NCBI GenBank assembly: GCA_000063505.1
Contig: CT971583.1
Span: 1,581,918 to 1,645,917, forward strand
Reading direction: 5' to 3'
Source of the DNA: Synechococcus sp. WH 7803
Lineage (GTDB): Bacteria > Cyanobacteriota > Cyanobacteriia > PCC-6307 > Cyanobiaceae
DNA length: 64,000 nucleotides
Shown here: one piece after another, positions 1 through 9,658 of the stretch
Layout of the letters: each line of letters opens with the position of its first letter
Position numbering within the stretch: the first letter of the stretch is position 1
Position numbers and translations under genes: made by a program
Notes under the pieces: model-generated
Database searches by the model: none
Seen by the model: the letters and a program-made list of their open reading frames with translations, nothing else
Told to the model about the DNA's origin: nothing

Positions 1-1565
1 ATGCCGAACTGGCCGGGCTCCCTCCGGTGACCGGTCTCTACGCCAGCATTCTCCCCTTGTTGGCCTATGCCCTGTTCGGCACATCCAGGCAGCTGATGGT
101 CAATCCTGACGCCGCCACCTGCGCCATGCTCGCGGCAGCGGTGACCCCTCTGGCAGGTGGAGATCCGGGGCTCTATGCCGCCATGGTGATGGTGCTCACC
201 CTGTTCACCGGCCTGTTCTGCATCCTGGCCAGCCTGTTCCGCCTCGGCGTGCTGGCCGACTTCCTTTCCCGCCCGATCCTGATCGGATTTCTCAACGGCA
301 TCTCCTTCAGCATTGTGCTGGGCCAGATCGGCAAGCTGCTGGGCTTCTCGGTGCACAGCGGTGGAATCATTCCCAGGCTGCTGGAGATCATCCAGAAACT
401 GCCGCAGACCCATACACCCACGCTCTTGCTGGGCCTGTTCAGCTTTGCCGTTCTGCTGCTGAGCCAGCGTCTGCTCCCGCGCATCCCCGCAGCCCTGCTG
501 GTGCTGGTGCTGGGCGCGCTCGCCGTCTGGTTGCTCGATCTCACCAGCATCAACGTGGCGGTGCTCGCCCCGGTGCAAGCAGGCCTGCCGCCGCTGAAGC
601 TGCCCTCCGCCCCTCTGAGTGCGCTGCCGTCTCTGGCTGGATCCTCGGCTGGCGTGGCCCTCGTGTTGTTCACCAGCGGCACGATCACCTGCCGAAGCTT
701 CGCCTCCCGCGGCGGCTACCGCATCGATGTTGACCGGGAACTGGTGGCCTATGGGGTAGCCAACATGGCCTCAGCCCTATCCGGCGGTTTCGCCGTGACC
801 GGTGCCGATTCACGCACGGCCATGGCGGTGACCAGTGGAGGGCGAAGCCAGGTCACCGGTCTGGTGGCGGCAGCAGCGTTGGCCTCAATCCTGCTTTGGT
901 TCACCGCGCCGATGCAATTTGTACCGCTGGCGGCCCTCGGGGCGGTGCTGATGTTGGCGGCTTACTCCCTGTTTGATCTGGCCAGCCTGAAGCGTCTCTG
1001 GACGCTCGATCGCAAGGAATTTGCTCTGTCGTTGATCACATCCCTGGGGGTGGTGACCCTGGGGGCGATCAACGGAATTCTGATCGCCGTGGCGCTGGCG
1101 GTGATCCGATTTGTGAAACACACGGCCCGCCCCCGCGTGGAGCTGCTCGGACGGGTGAAAGGGCTTCAGGGATTCCATTCCCTGCAGACCCATCCCGATG
1201 GCAAAGCAGTTCCTGGCCTGATGCTGTTCCGCTTCAACGCTCCCCTGGTGTTCTTCAATGCCGACCACTTCCTGGAGCAATCCCGCCGAGCCGTTGCCGA
1301 AGCGACTCCAAAACCGCAGTGGTTCGTGGTCGATGCCATCCCGATGGATCGCATCGATATCAGTGGCGTGAACGCCCTGCAACAACTCAACCAATTCCTG
1401 GAATCCGAAGGCATCCGCCTGGTGCTCGCCGGACGCCGCAGCGAGTTCATTCAGGGGTTGAAAGCCATGGGCATGGACAGCCCGACCCTTGAGCAAAAGC
1501 TGTTTCCCACGTTGCATCAAGCCGTCAGAGCCTTCCGGATGACGCCTGGTCAACCTGGGATGTAA
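1..1565 (+). CDS. SulP/SLC26 family anion transporter with STAS domain, 5' truncated by window edge
   Basis: This is the C-terminal part of an inner-membrane SulP anion transporter. The reading frame is open to the first base and already reads AELAGLPPVTGLYASILP, the conserved signature after the first membrane span, so the true start lies upstream and the GTG at 27 is internal. About ten hydrophobic segments follow, then a cytoplasmic STAS domain over roughly the last 110 residues (FNADHFLEQ to the C-terminus). Such proteins carry sulfate, bicarbonate or other anions. The motif differs from what I remember of the BicA bicarbonate transporter, so sulfate or another anion is as likely; substrate cannot be decided from sequence. 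The 3' end overlaps the opposing ftn2 gene by 16 bp. Confidence 0.88.
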   Translation, partial: AELAGLPPVTGLYASILPLLAYALFGTSRQLMVNPDAATCAMLAAAVTPLAGGDPGLYAAMVMVLTLFTGLFCILASLFRLGVLADFLSRPILIGFLNGISFSIVLGQIGKLLGFSVHSGGIIPRLLEIIQKLPQTHTPTLLLGLFSFAVLLLSQRLLPRIPAALLVLVLGALAVWLLDLTSINVAVLAPVQAGLPPLKLPSAPLSALPSLAGSSAGVALVLFTSGTITCRSFASRGGYRIDVDRELVAYGVANMASALSGGFAVTGADSRTAMAVTSGGRSQVTGLVAAAALASILLWFTAPMQFVPLAALGAVLMLAAYSLFDLASLKRLWTLDRKEFALSLITSLGVVTLGAINGILIAVALAVIRFVKHTARPRVELLGRVKGLQGFHSLQTHPDGKAVPGLMLFRFNAPLVFFNADHFLEQSRRAVAEATPKPQWFVVDAIPMDRIDISGVNALQQLNQFLESEGIRLVLAGRRSEFIQGLKAMGMDSPTLEQKLFPTLHQAVRAFRMTPGQPGM

Positions 1566-3646
1566 GCCTGCAGGCGCCAGCCATCGGCATCCCGGCCCAG
1601 GATGTAGGTCACGCGAATCATCGATGGTTCCGTCGTCGCCACGACGCGACCCGCTGGGGTGGCGGTTTGGTCGCGGTAGTCGACCTCAGCCAGCAATTCG
1701 ATCCGCTGCGGCGTTTCGCTCACGAGCTGCACCGACGTGATCGAAGCCTCAATCGTTTTCTTCAGACCGACGGCCTGATCGGCCGCCCGCTCCTGGCGCA
1801 CCTGGCTGATCAATCCGGGCCTGGCGATCGACTGCAACCGCGACTGGGCCGTTCCGTCACCTTGCAGGACGACAGCTTTGCCATCCAACCAGCTTTGCAG
1901 CAGGCGCTGCAGTTGCGCTGCCGTTGGCTGCTCCGCCGTCAGGGGAGCCACCACCGCTGGCACGGCGGAGCCAGATGCTTTGGGCTCCGGCTTGAGCGTG
2001 GCGGTGGGAGACGCAGCATTGTCTTGCGGCGACGAGGGTGCCTTGGCTGGAGCCGTCGCCTCACCACTGGCAGAGCCTGAACCGGCGGCACCGGAATCGG
2101 CGTCCCGGCGCAGGCCGATCAAACTGCCGGCCGCGACCACTGCCACCAGCGCAGCGAACACACCCGAGCCAATCAGCAGCGAACGGCTGGGACGCGGAAT
2201 TTCAGGAACAGAGAGTGAGGGCCAAGCTGGCCAGCGCAGCTGGGGCATGCGCAACCCGGCGAACGGAGGCGCCGCAACACCCTCGTCCTCGTCCTCAGGG
2301 GAGGCGCTGCTGTCGTCAACCACCGCTGGCGCTGGCATGGTCATCGGCAGGGTGCCATCGGGATCGAGGCCGAATGGCGGAAACGCGTCCGCTTGGGGCT
2401 GTGGGACCGATGCCTGCCTCGCCTGCTTGCGTTCCAGGCTCTCCACGTAAGCCTGCACGTCGCGATCAGCGAACCAGGTCTCGAGATCAACAGCATCCGC
2501 ATCCACATCCCGATAACCCGGCAGCACATCTCGCCCGAGCCAGGTGCGGCAGTACTCGCAGAGTGACGCCAGACCATCACCTGGATGATCGTCCATCCAG
2601 GCTTTCAGTGCCGGGTCTGCACTTGTGGAAAAGCGACGTTCGGCACGGTCGACATCCCCGAGAAGCAGATCAAGGCAACCCAGCAGGGGCTGGGTGTCGA
2701 AGCCCTCAAGCACCAAGCCCTCGAGCTTGGTACGGGCATCCTGAACCCGTTCGGGCTTGCGCTGGGAGAAACCCGCCGCCGCGAGCGCCATCACCCCGAG
2801 AAAGGACGCATCGATCGAGCCGGCTTGCTGCAGTTGGCCGAAAAGATCCACTTGCTCCTGAACCGTCAGAAAGCGGCGGATCTGCTGAAAAAACAGCTCG
2901 AAGGCACCCTGATCCATGGCGCCGGGCACCGCGGCGGGCTCTTGAGCAGCCGCTGCCGTTCCCTCAAGGCCCCCACGCTCAAGGATGAAGGTTTCCAGCA
3001 TCGCCAGGCCCTCGCGCCGAGCGGATTGCTCGGCGAGATCGCGGCTGAGCAGATCCAGGATGCGATAGGGCCTGAGCTGAAGGAGTTCGCTCTCCAGCAG
3101 TTGGCGCTGATCCGGCAACTTGCCCATGCGCTGAAGCAGCTGAATGCCCTCCTGCAGCAATGTCGCTGCCGATTCGTAGCGACGCTGGTCTCGGTCCTGG
3201 CCGGCGGCATCCCTGCAGGCAAGCGCCGCCAGCAAGGACAGATCCGACTCACGGCCACTGCCCAGAGCCGGTGCCTGCGGGGGCTGCAGCGCCTGGCGGG
3301 CCATTTGAAAGGTTTCGTGGGGGGCATGGGCCTCCCAGAGCAAGATCAATCCGGCCACTTCCCGGTTGAAGGCAAGCTCCAAGCCAGCCGTTTCGCCGGG
3401 GCGGTCGCGTCCCAGTTCCAACAGCGTCGCCTCATACTCCCGTCGGCGGAGGGGATCGCTGAGAAGATCGGCTGAGAGGCGCAGAAGCTCAGCACGTTGG
3501 CTGAGCGCATCATGGGTGAAGCCCTGGTCTGGAGCGCGATCCAGACGCAGCTGAAGGGTCCTGAGAACCATTTCGGCTTCGGCGGTGGGACTGACGCCCA
3601 GCAGCCGGAAATGGTCGATGGGCAGGTCCACCAGCAAATTCACCAT
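1550..3646 (-). CDS. ftn2: Cell-division protein Ftn2/ARC6 (ZipN)
   Basis: This is a bitopic membrane protein that anchors and stabilises FtsZ filaments at the division site in cyanobacteria (ARC6 in chloroplasts). The N-terminus starts with DLPIDHFRLLGVSP and a degenerate J-domain-like region ending DPLRRREYEATL. A long helical middle follows, then a proline/acid-rich linker, a single membrane span (LLIGSGVFAALVAVVAAGSL) and a C-terminal domain (about 110 residues, ending WRLQAYIPG) of the ARC6/IMS type. With the ATG at 3646 the protein is 698 aa. An ATG at 3685 with a weak upstream GGTGA would add 13 residues. The gene diverges from pdhA, leaving about 85 bp for two promoters. ftsZ lies 27 kb away. 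Confidence 0.9.
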   Translation of the reverse strand: MVNLLVDLPIDHFRLLGVSPTAEAEMVLRTLQLRLDRAPDQGFTHDALSQRAELLRLSADLLSDPLRRREYEATLLELGRDRPGETAGLELAFNREVAGLILLWEAHAPHETFQMARQALQPPQAPALGSGRESDLSLLAALACRDAAGQDRDQRRYESAATLLQEGIQLLQRMGKLPDQRQLLESELLQLRPYRILDLLSRDLAEQSARREGLAMLETFILERGGLEGTAAAAQEPAAVPGAMDQGAFELFFQQIRRFLTVQEQVDLFGQLQQAGSIDASFLGVMALAAAGFSQRKPERVQDARTKLEGLVLEGFDTQPLLGCLDLLLGDVDRAERRFSTSADPALKAWMDDHPGDGLASLCEYCRTWLGRDVLPGYRDVDADAVDLETWFADRDVQAYVESLERKQARQASVPQPQADAFPPFGLDPDGTLPMTMPAPAVVDDSSASPEDEDEGVAAPPFAGLRMPQLRWPAWPSLSVPEIPRPSRSLLIGSGVFAALVAVVAAGSLIGLRRDADSGAAGSGSASGEATAPAKAPSSPQDNAASPTATLKPEPKASGSAVPAVVAPLTAEQPTAAQLQRLLQSWLDGKAVVLQGDGTAQSRLQSIARPGLISQVRQERAADQAVGLKKTIEASITSVQLVSETPQRIELLAEVDYRDQTATPAGRVVATTEPSMIRVTYILGRDADGWRLQAYIPG

Positions 3647-3731
3647 TGGCTGCAGACTGTAGACAGTGTCTGGGGTTTTGCCCATTGATTCACCATCGCC
3701 CCTTAAAGTCGGTGGTCGATCACGCAGTGCC

Positions 3732-4826
3732 ATGAGCCAGGACATCGCAGTGGGCACCGAATCACGCACGTCATCCCAGGGCGGTCTCGTCGGGGCCCAT
3801 GCCGAGCGTTTATCCAGCCTGGTCACCGCCCAGAGAGCCACGGTGGATCGCGCGACCGGTTTGGAGCTCTACCGGGACATGACGCTCGGACGACGCTTCG
3901 AGGACAAGTGCGCGGAGATGTACTACCGCGGCAAGATGTTCGGTTTCGTGCACCTCTACAACGGCCAGGAGGCTGTGAGTACGGGGGTCATCGGCGCCAT
4001 GAAGCGCCAGCACGACTGGTTCTGCAGCACCTACCGCGACCACGTGCATGCCCTGAGTGCCGGCGTCCCGGCCCGTGAGGTCATGAGTGAGCTGTTCGGG
4101 AAGGAAACAGGTTGCAGCAAGGGTCGCGGTGGCTCGATGCACCTCTTCTCCAAGGAACACCATCTCCTTGGAGGTTTCGCCTTCATCGGCGAAGGGATTC
4201 CCGTTGCGCTGGGGGCAGCCTTCACCAGCCGCTACAAGCGCGATGCCCTTGGTGATTCCAGCAGCAATGCCGTCACGGCGGCGTTCTTCGGCGATGGCAC
4301 GTGCAACAACGGCCAGTTCTTCGAGTGCCTGAACATGGCGCAACTCTGGAAGCTGCCCATCCTGTTCGTGGTGGAAAACAACAAGTGGGCCATCGGCATG
4401 GCTCACGATCGCGCCACGAGCGATCCTGAAATCTGGCGCAAGGCCGGCGCCTTCGGCATGGCGGGTGAAGAGGTGGATGGCATGGACGTGCTAGCTGTCC
4501 GCGCCGCAGCCCAGAGAGCCGTGGAACGCGCCCGAGCTGGAGAAGGCCCGACCGTTCTGGAATGCCTCACCTACCGCTTCAGAGGCCACTCCCTCGCCGA
4601 CCCGGACGAGTTGAGAGCCGAGGAAGAAAAGCAGTTCTGGGCGAAACGCGACCCTCTGAAAGCCCTGGAGCGGGATCTCCTGGCCGCCAATCTGGTGAGC
4701 GCGGATGAGCTCCGGGCGATCGAGAAAGAGATCGACGCCGAGGTTCAAGACTGCGTTGATTTCGCCCTGAACGCTCCTGAGCCCGATGGCTCCGAACTCA
4801 CCCGTTACATCTGGGCTGACGACTGA
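3732..4826 (+). CDS. pdhA: Pyruvate dehydrogenase E1 component alpha subunit
   Basis: This is the alpha subunit of the thiamine-diphosphate-dependent E1 enzyme that decarboxylates pyruvate for acetyl-CoA synthesis. The 364-residue product has the family opening [15 protein letters not shown], the GRGGSMHLF segment, and the thiamine diphosphate/Mg motif beginning [12 protein letters not shown] and ending ENNKWAIGM. The ATG at 3732 fits family length; an in-frame start at 3666 would add 22 unconserved residues. The E3 component gene lpdA is also in this window (13.7-15.2 kb) but in a separate unit; E1 beta and E2 are not seen. The stop lies 1 nt from the stop of the convergent deacetylase gene. 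Confidence 0.95.
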   Translation: MSQDIAVGTESRTSSQGGLVGAHAERLSSLVTAQRATVDRATGLELYRDMTLGRRFEDKCAEMYYRGKMFGFVHLYNGQEAVSTGVIGAMKRQHDWFCSTYRDHVHALSAGVPAREVMSELFGKETGCSKGRGGSMHLFSKEHHLLGGFAFIGEGIPVALGAAFTSRYKRDALGDSSSNAVTAAFFGDGTCNNGQFFECLNMAQLWKLPILFVVENNKWAIGMAHDRATSDPEIWRKAGAFGMAGEEVDGMDVLAVRAAAQRAVERARAGEGPTVLECLTYRFRGHSLADPDELRAEEEKQFWAKRDPLKALERDLLAANLVSADELRAIEKEIDAEVQDCVDFALNAPEPDGSELTRYIWADD

Positions 4827-4827
4827 A

Positions 4828-5742
4828 TCACAACCCGTGCAGCCGCGCCTGATCCGCCGCAGCGCGGAACACCAAGGCGTGTCGTTTCACCAGTGGAATC
4901 ATGGCGTCGTAGCCGCCGCCGATCACGGTGGCTACGGGAACCCCGCGGCGGAGGCAGGCATCAAGAACCAGATGATCCCTCTGCAGAAGCCCTAGATCCG
5001 TGAGGGCGAGACGGCCGAGCCGATCATCCCGATGGGGATCAACGCCTGCGTTGTACAAGACCAATTGAGGACGCAGGCGATCCAAAACGTCGGGAAGATG
5101 GTCGCCGACGGTCTGCAGGTAGGCCCTGTCCTCCAGACCGTCGCTGAGAGGCAGGTCGAGATCGCTGACCTGCTTGCGGGACGGGAAGTTTGATGCGGCA
5201 TGGGCGGACAAGGTGAACACGCGCGCATCGCCGCTGAAGATCAGGGCGGTGGCATCCCCCTGGTGCACATCCAGATCAACCACAAGCACCCGCTGAAGGC
5301 CTTCCTGCTCGATCAGCACGCGCGCGCAGACCGCGAGATCGTTGAAGATGCAAAATCCACTGCCGAAATTGGGAAAGGCATGGTGGGTGCCACCCGCAAG
5401 GTGACAGGCCAAGCCATGGCGCAGAGCAAGCCTGGCCGTGAGCACAGTGCCACCCACAGCGAGCCAGGTGCGTTGCACCAGGGGCGTCGTGGCAGGCAAG
5501 CCAATGCGGCGCTGCGCCTGCCGGTCGAGGCGGTCGCGCGCAAAGGCTTCGTGGTAACTCCTCTGATGCACCAGCTCGAGCCAGCGTCGCGGCACAGGTA
5601 GGGGGCGATGCATCTGCCCGGCGTGCGCCAGTCCACACTCGAAGAGGCAGCGCTCAAGCTCCCGAAACTTCGCCATCGGAAAGCGATGGCTGCTGGGAAG
5701 GGGTGCGCTGTAGGCCTCGTGATAGACGAGCGGTGGCTTCAA
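4828..5742 (-). CDS. Histone deacetylase/AcuC-AphA superfamily amidohydrolase
   Basis: The 304-residue protein belongs to the arginase/deacetylase fold family that removes acyl groups from acetyl-lysine or acetylpolyamines using zinc. Visible active-site elements are GGTHHAFP (the paired histidines), VVDLDVHQGDA (two zinc ligands), YNAGVDPHRDD (third zinc ligand) and a C-terminal IGGGYD turn. The length and GGGY pattern look closest to the class IV (HDAC11-like) bacterial branch. The natural substrate in cyanobacteria is unknown to me. The start appears to be TTG at 5742; no ATG is available before the conserved VYHEAYSAP segment. It lies 37 bp downstream of the sigma factor gene on the same strand and could share its transcript. 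Confidence 0.88.
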   Translation of the reverse strand: MKPPLVYHEAYSAPLPSSHRFPMAKFRELERCLFECGLAHAGQMHRPLPVPRRWLELVHQRSYHEAFARDRLDRQAQRRIGLPATTPLVQRTWLAVGGTVLTARLALRHGLACHLAGGTHHAFPNFGSGFCIFNDLAVCARVLIEQEGLQRVLVVDLDVHQGDATALIFSGDARVFTLSAHAASNFPSRKQVSDLDLPLSDGLEDRAYLQTVGDHLPDVLDRLRPQLVLYNAGVDPHRDDRLGRLALTDLGLLQRDHLVLDACLRRGVPVATVIGGGYDAMIPLVKRHALVFRAAADQARLHGL

Positions 5743-5779
5743 CGGATCGGTTCGATCCGTGAAGTCTGCAAGACGGAAC

Positions 5780-6721
5780 TCAGAACGTGGGTGCCACCCG
5801 ACGGGTGAGATTGCGAAGCTTGCGCAAGGCCTTGAGCTCCACCTGACGGACGCGCTCGCGGGACACGTCGAGGAGCCGGCCGATTTCGGCCAGGGTGTGG
5901 CGTTCGTTGCCGTTCAGGCCGAAACGCAGGGTGAGCACATGCTGCTCCTGATCACTGAGGTGGCTCATCCAGCGACCGAGCTGCTCGTGATGCATCCGCT
6001 GCTCCACCCGGTCGAGAGGCTCCTCGAGGGAGGAATCAGCGATCAGATCGCCAAGAAAACTGCGCCCTTCCTCTCCGTTCACCGGTGCATCCAGGCTGCT
6101 GGTGGTCAGTGCCTGTCTGAGCAGGGAGTCAAGCTCCTCCACTGGCATATCCATCGCCTCGGCGATTTCAAGGCGGCTGGGCATGGCTCCCAGCTTGTGC
6201 GCGAGATCCAAACTCACCTTGCGGATGGTGGTGAGACGTTCGCTGAGGTGAACGGGCAAACGGATCGTGCGCGACTGACAGGCAATCGCCCGGGTCATGC
6301 TCTGGCGGATCCACCAGAACGCATAAGTGGAAAATTTATAACCACGGGTGGGGTCAAATTTCTCAACGGCACGTTCAAGACCGAGAGAACCTTCTTGTAT
6401 CAAATCGAGAAGCTCTAGACCCTTGCCCTGATATTTCTTCGCGACGCTGACAACCAAACGCAGGTTGGCTTTCATCATGCGTTGTTTGGCACGCTGACCC
6501 ACCCGAATCAAACGGCGCTGCTTGCCATCAAACTGATCACTGTCCGCTGCAATCGACCCATCTTCAGTGAGCTGCATCAGCTGCTGCACTTGGTTTCCAA
6601 GCTCGATTTCCTCGGCAGGCGTCAGCAAAGGAATTCTTCCAATCGTTGCGAGATACCAACTGATTGGATCACTGCTTCGTCGTCTCTGGGTTTCAGAAAC
6701 CCCGGCTGCGGCTGAGGGCAT
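5780..6721 (-). CDS. Group 2 RNA polymerase sigma-70 factor (RpoD/SigA-like)
   Basis: This is a 313-residue alternative sigma factor. Region 1.2 is seen as DPISWYLATIGRIPLLT. Region 2 runs from MMKANLRLVVSVAKKY through the core-binding DLIQEG and -10 recognition segments (KFSTYAFWWIRQ). Region 3 follows, and region 4 holds the helix-turn-helix (TLAEIGRLLDVSRERVRQVE). It lacks the long N-terminal region 1.1 of the primary sigma factor, so it is group 2: near-consensus promoter recognition, usually tied to stress, light or nutrient state. The ATG at 6721 gives a standard length. The upstream 157 bp to the nnr stop must contain its promoter. I cannot assign it to a named SigB-SigE orthologue. 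Confidence 0.93.
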   Translation of the reverse strand: MPSAAAGVSETQRRRSSDPISWYLATIGRIPLLTPAEEIELGNQVQQLMQLTEDGSIAADSDQFDGKQRRLIRVGQRAKQRMMKANLRLVVSVAKKYQGKGLELLDLIQEGSLGLERAVEKFDPTRGYKFSTYAFWWIRQSMTRAIACQSRTIRLPVHLSERLTTIRKVSLDLAHKLGAMPSRLEIAEAMDMPVEELDSLLRQALTTSSLDAPVNGEEGRSFLGDLIADSSLEEPLDRVEQRMHHEQLGRWMSHLSDQEQHVLTLRFGLNGNERHTLAEIGRLLDVSRERVRQVELKALRKLRNLTRRVAPTF

Positions 6722-6878
6722 GGGGATGAACTAATGGCGTGATGCGACTGTCCTATGAAATCCCCCTGACCGGATGTGTTTTCAGCAACCCTTCAGATTC
6801 GTACGTTGAAAACGACACAAACCAATGAAGTTCGCTTCATCCCGTGTGGAAACCTCAAGAAATACTTCACACCTCACG
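6722..6878. other. Intergenic region upstream of the sigma factor gene
   Basis: These 157 bp separate the sigma factor start from the nnr stop, both on the minus strand. It is AT-richer than its surroundings. I see no RNA gene, no strong hairpin and no credible small ORF. It most likely holds the sigma factor promoter. Confidence 0.5.
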
Positions 6879-8429
6879 TCATTTCGTCACTGATCGCACC
6901 AACTGCGCCAGTTCATCAGCGATCACCAGGGCCCCGCTGCCGCGGCTGCAGCGGCCAGCGGCCTGGGCATGCATCAGCCCCACCGCGGCCAGAGCGGCCC
7001 CATCCACCGGGCCAGCGGCGGCCTGCAGCCGTGCTCCCCACCCCCCGGCCAAGCCCGCCAACAGATCCCCGAGCCCGGTGCGTGCAACCTGGCGATCCGT
7101 CCCCACCAGCTGATGCACCGATCCGGAGGGGTCTGCGATCACACTGTGTGCCCCTTTGCGCAACACCACCACACCGCTGCGTTCGGCAGCGGCGACGGCG
7201 CGTTCCAGCGGAGTGCCCTGATCGCAGCAGGGGAACAGTCGTGCAAATTCCTGAGGGTGGGGGGTGATCCAGGTGGGTCCCCTCCGCTTCAAGAACCAGC
7301 GCCAGCCCTCAACCTCCCCGGAGAGTTGATTGAGTGCATCGGCATCAAGCACCAGAAGGCCTGGGAAGGCCAGCAAAGGTTCGGCCCAGCCTCGCCAGAC
7401 CCCCTCGACGGATCCCAGACCCGGTCCCACAAGCACGGCATCCAGCCGATTGAGATCGCTGCGTTCCAAAGCAGGCCCCCACAGCAGTGATCCATGGCCA
7501 TCCGACTCGAGTGCGGGCTCCGAGATCACTTCCGGAGCCCATTGCCAGAGCTGTTGATCCACAGCCCTTGGCAGAGCCGCCCGCACACTGCCGGCACCAC
7601 TGGCCAAAGCCCCTCGCAGCGCAAGGTGCGCTGCGCCGCGGTAGGCGTCGCTGCCGGCAATGAGCAACAAACGTCCACGCTCGTATTTCATCGCCGTGCT
7701 GCTCTCAGCAGGAACCGGAAGGGTCTCGAGGTCTCGGCCCCCCACCTGAAGCACGGGGGGAGACACCAGGGAAGCCATCAGCCCTGGCGGGACCCCTGGA
7801 TCGATGCGATGCACGGTGCCGGCCAGGGGCAAAGCCGCGTCCTGAACCAGTCCTTGCTTGATGAAAGCCACAGTGAGGGTGTCGGAGGCAACGGCGACCG
7901 CGGCTCCCAACGAAGCGCCTGAATCACTGTCCAAACCAGCTGGGCAATCCAGGCTGATCAACTGTCCGGGTGCGCAGAGCTGACGCTGCTGCAACAGGTG
8001 CGCCACCGGATCGGGCAGGGGTCGCGTCTGGCCGAGACCAAAGAGCGCATCGATCCACAGGGCTGGATCTGCGGGGTCAGGCTCGGACTCCTGCACCGAC
8101 ACCCCCAGCCACAGCAGGTGCCGCCAGTGATCGCGGGTGAGGGACTGCCGCAGAGGCAACGGGGCCCAAACACGCACGGTGATGCCCCTCTCCAGCAACT
8201 TTCGGCCCAGAACCAGCCCGTCGCCTCCGTTATGGCCAGGCCCCACAAGCACCAAGACCCCTTGGGCCAGACGCGCTGGACGCTGCAGACACCACTCCGC
8301 CATCCTCTGGCCGACCGTTTCCATCAAGGCAGCGACGGGCAGGCCGCTGGCCAGCCACTGCTGCTCCAGCTCCAGCATCTGATCACTGCGAACCAGCAGA
8401 TGATCAGCATCGACAGCTGGCCAAGGCAT
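6879..8429 (-). CDS. nnr: Bifunctional NAD(P)HX epimerase / ADP-dependent NAD(P)HX dehydratase
   Basis: This enzyme repairs hydrated NADH and NADPH. The N-terminal YjeF-type epimerase domain (about residues 1-220) contains [14 protein letters not shown]. The C-terminal carbohydrate-kinase-like dehydratase contains [19 protein letters not shown], the [11 protein letters not shown] segment and the catalytic [12 protein letters not shown]. The usual GTGD reads GLGD here, a conservative change at the second glycine-loop residue. The fused layout and 516-residue length match bacterial Nnr proteins. The ATG at 8429 is preferred; a GTG at 8453 would add eight residues. The gene diverges from mnmA. 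Confidence 0.92.
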   Translation of the reverse strand: MPWPAVDADHLLVRSDQMLELEQQWLASGLPVAALMETVGQRMAEWCLQRPARLAQGVLVLVGPGHNGGDGLVLGRKLLERGITVRVWAPLPLRQSLTRDHWRHLLWLGVSVQESEPDPADPALWIDALFGLGQTRPLPDPVAHLLQQRQLCAPGQLISLDCPAGLDSDSGASLGAAVAVASDTLTVAFIKQGLVQDAALPLAGTVHRIDPGVPPGLMASLVSPPVLQVGGRDLETLPVPAESSTAMKYERGRLLLIAGSDAYRGAAHLALRGALASGAGSVRAALPRAVDQQLWQWAPEVISEPALESDGHGSLLWGPALERSDLNRLDAVLVGPGLGSVEGVWRGWAEPLLAFPGLLVLDADALNQLSGEVEGWRWFLKRRGPTWITPHPQEFARLFPCCDQGTPLERAVAAAERSGVVVLRKGAHSVIADPSGSVHQLVGTDRQVARTGLGDLLAGLAGGWGARLQAAAGPVDGAALAAVGLMHAQAAGRCSRGSGALVIADELAQLVRSVTK

Positions 8430-8488
8430 GGAGGGGGGCCCATGGGACCTCACTATGGAGAGAGAAGCCCATTTCTGTCCGTCAGCCC

Positions 8489-9658
8489 ATGCCGGCCGCG
8501 TTTCCAGTTACCGCCGCCACACCCGCCGGAGCCGAAGCCCTGGATCGCTTGCGCCACTGGCCCGGAGAGCATCGTGTTGCCGTGGGGCTTTCCGGTGGTG
8601 TGGACAGCTCTCTCACCGCAGCCTTGCTGGTTGAGGCCGGCTGGGAGGTGGAAGGCCTCACCCTTTGGTTGATGAGCGGGAAGGGAGCCTGCTGCGCGGA
8701 GGGATTGGTGGACGCCGCTGGGATCTGCGAGCAACTCGAGATTCCTCATCACGTTGTGGATTCACGTGACACCTTCCAGCGCGAGATCGTGAATGGCCTG
8801 ATTGAGGGCTACCAGGCCGGCATCACACCCTTGCCCTGTTCGCGTTGCAACCGGGCTGTGAAGTTCTCGCCCATGCTGCAGTGGGCCCAGGAGAAACGCG
8901 GTCTCGCTCGGATTGCCACCGGCCATTACGCCCGACTCCGTTTTGACGAGACCACGGGCCGATGGCGCTTGTTGCGCGGCCTTGATGCCCGCAAAGACCA
9001 GAGCTACTTCCTCTACGACCTCACCCAGGAGGTGCTGGCCCGCGTGGTGTTCCCCCTTGGAGAACTCACCAAGCCCGACACCCGGTTGGAGGCCGCTCGC
9101 CATGGACTGCGCACGGCGGCCAAGCCGGAAAGCCAGGACCTCTGTCTTGCCGATCACCATGGATCGATGCGCGCCTTTCTGGATGCTTACCTGCCTCCGC
9201 GGCAAGGGGAAATCGTTCTTCAAGATGGAACGGTCGTGGGAGAACACGACGGCATCGAGCACTTCACCATCGGGCAGCGCAAGGGACTGGGCGTCGCCTG
9301 GAGCGAGCCCCTGCACGTGGTTCGCCTCGATGCCGCAATGAACCGGGTCGTCGTCGCGACGCGCGATCAGGCCGGTCGCAGCCACTGTGTTGTGGGCGCG
9401 ATCAACTGGGTCTCCATGGCGCCACCGGCTCCTGAGCACTCGCAGATGGTGCAGGTGCAGGTGCGCTACCGCAGTGCTCCTGTTCCCGCGCGACTCACCA
9501 CCATGACTGCGGAAGCTTCGGATGCAGCAGCCGAACGCCCCCACCGCTGCAGGCTTGACTTTGACGAACCCCAGTTCTCGATCACTCCTGGGCAGGCGGC
9601 GGTGTTCTACGACGGTGACGCGGTTCTGGGGGGTGGTCTGATCCAGACCTCAGCCTGA
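8489..9658 (+). CDS. mnmA: tRNA-specific 2-thiouridylase MnmA
   Basis: MnmA installs the 2-thio group on U34 of Lys, Glu and Gln tRNAs using ATP and a persulfide. The 389-residue protein has the PP-loop ([15 protein letters not shown]), the first catalytic cysteine in [12 protein letters not shown] and the second in ESQDLCLAD, followed by the [11 protein letters not shown] central domain and the C-terminal beta-barrel. The N-terminus carries about 25 extra residues before the PP-loop. Its 3' end overlaps the opposing lnt gene by 77 bp, so the last 25 codons are read on both strands. Confidence 0.96.
   Translation: MPAAFPVTAATPAGAEALDRLRHWPGEHRVAVGLSGGVDSSLTAALLVEAGWEVEGLTLWLMSGKGACCAEGLVDAAGICEQLEIPHHVVDSRDTFQREIVNGLIEGYQAGITPLPCSRCNRAVKFSPMLQWAQEKRGLARIATGHYARLRFDETTGRWRLLRGLDARKDQSYFLYDLTQEVLARVVFPLGELTKPDTRLEAARHGLRTAAKPESQDLCLADHHGSMRAFLDAYLPPRQGEIVLQDGTVVGEHDGIEHFTIGQRKGLGVAWSEPLHVVRLDAAMNRVVVATRDQAGRSHCVVGAINWVSMAPPAPEHSQMVQVQVRYRSAPVPARLTTMTAEASDAAAERPHRCRLDFDEPQFSITPGQAAVFYDGDAVLGGGLIQTSA

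Noticed and set aside
885-1553. 222-codon minus-strand frame opposite the SulP gene
   Set aside because: It has no family features and lies wholly opposite a clear transporter. It is a shadow frame of high-GC coding sequence; similar long shadows occur opposite pdhA, nnr, lpdA, comEC and the kinases.
2585-3475. 296-codon plus-strand frame inside ftn2
   Set aside because: It is antisense to a well-supported ARC6/Ftn2 protein, without motifs, signal or ribosome-binding site.
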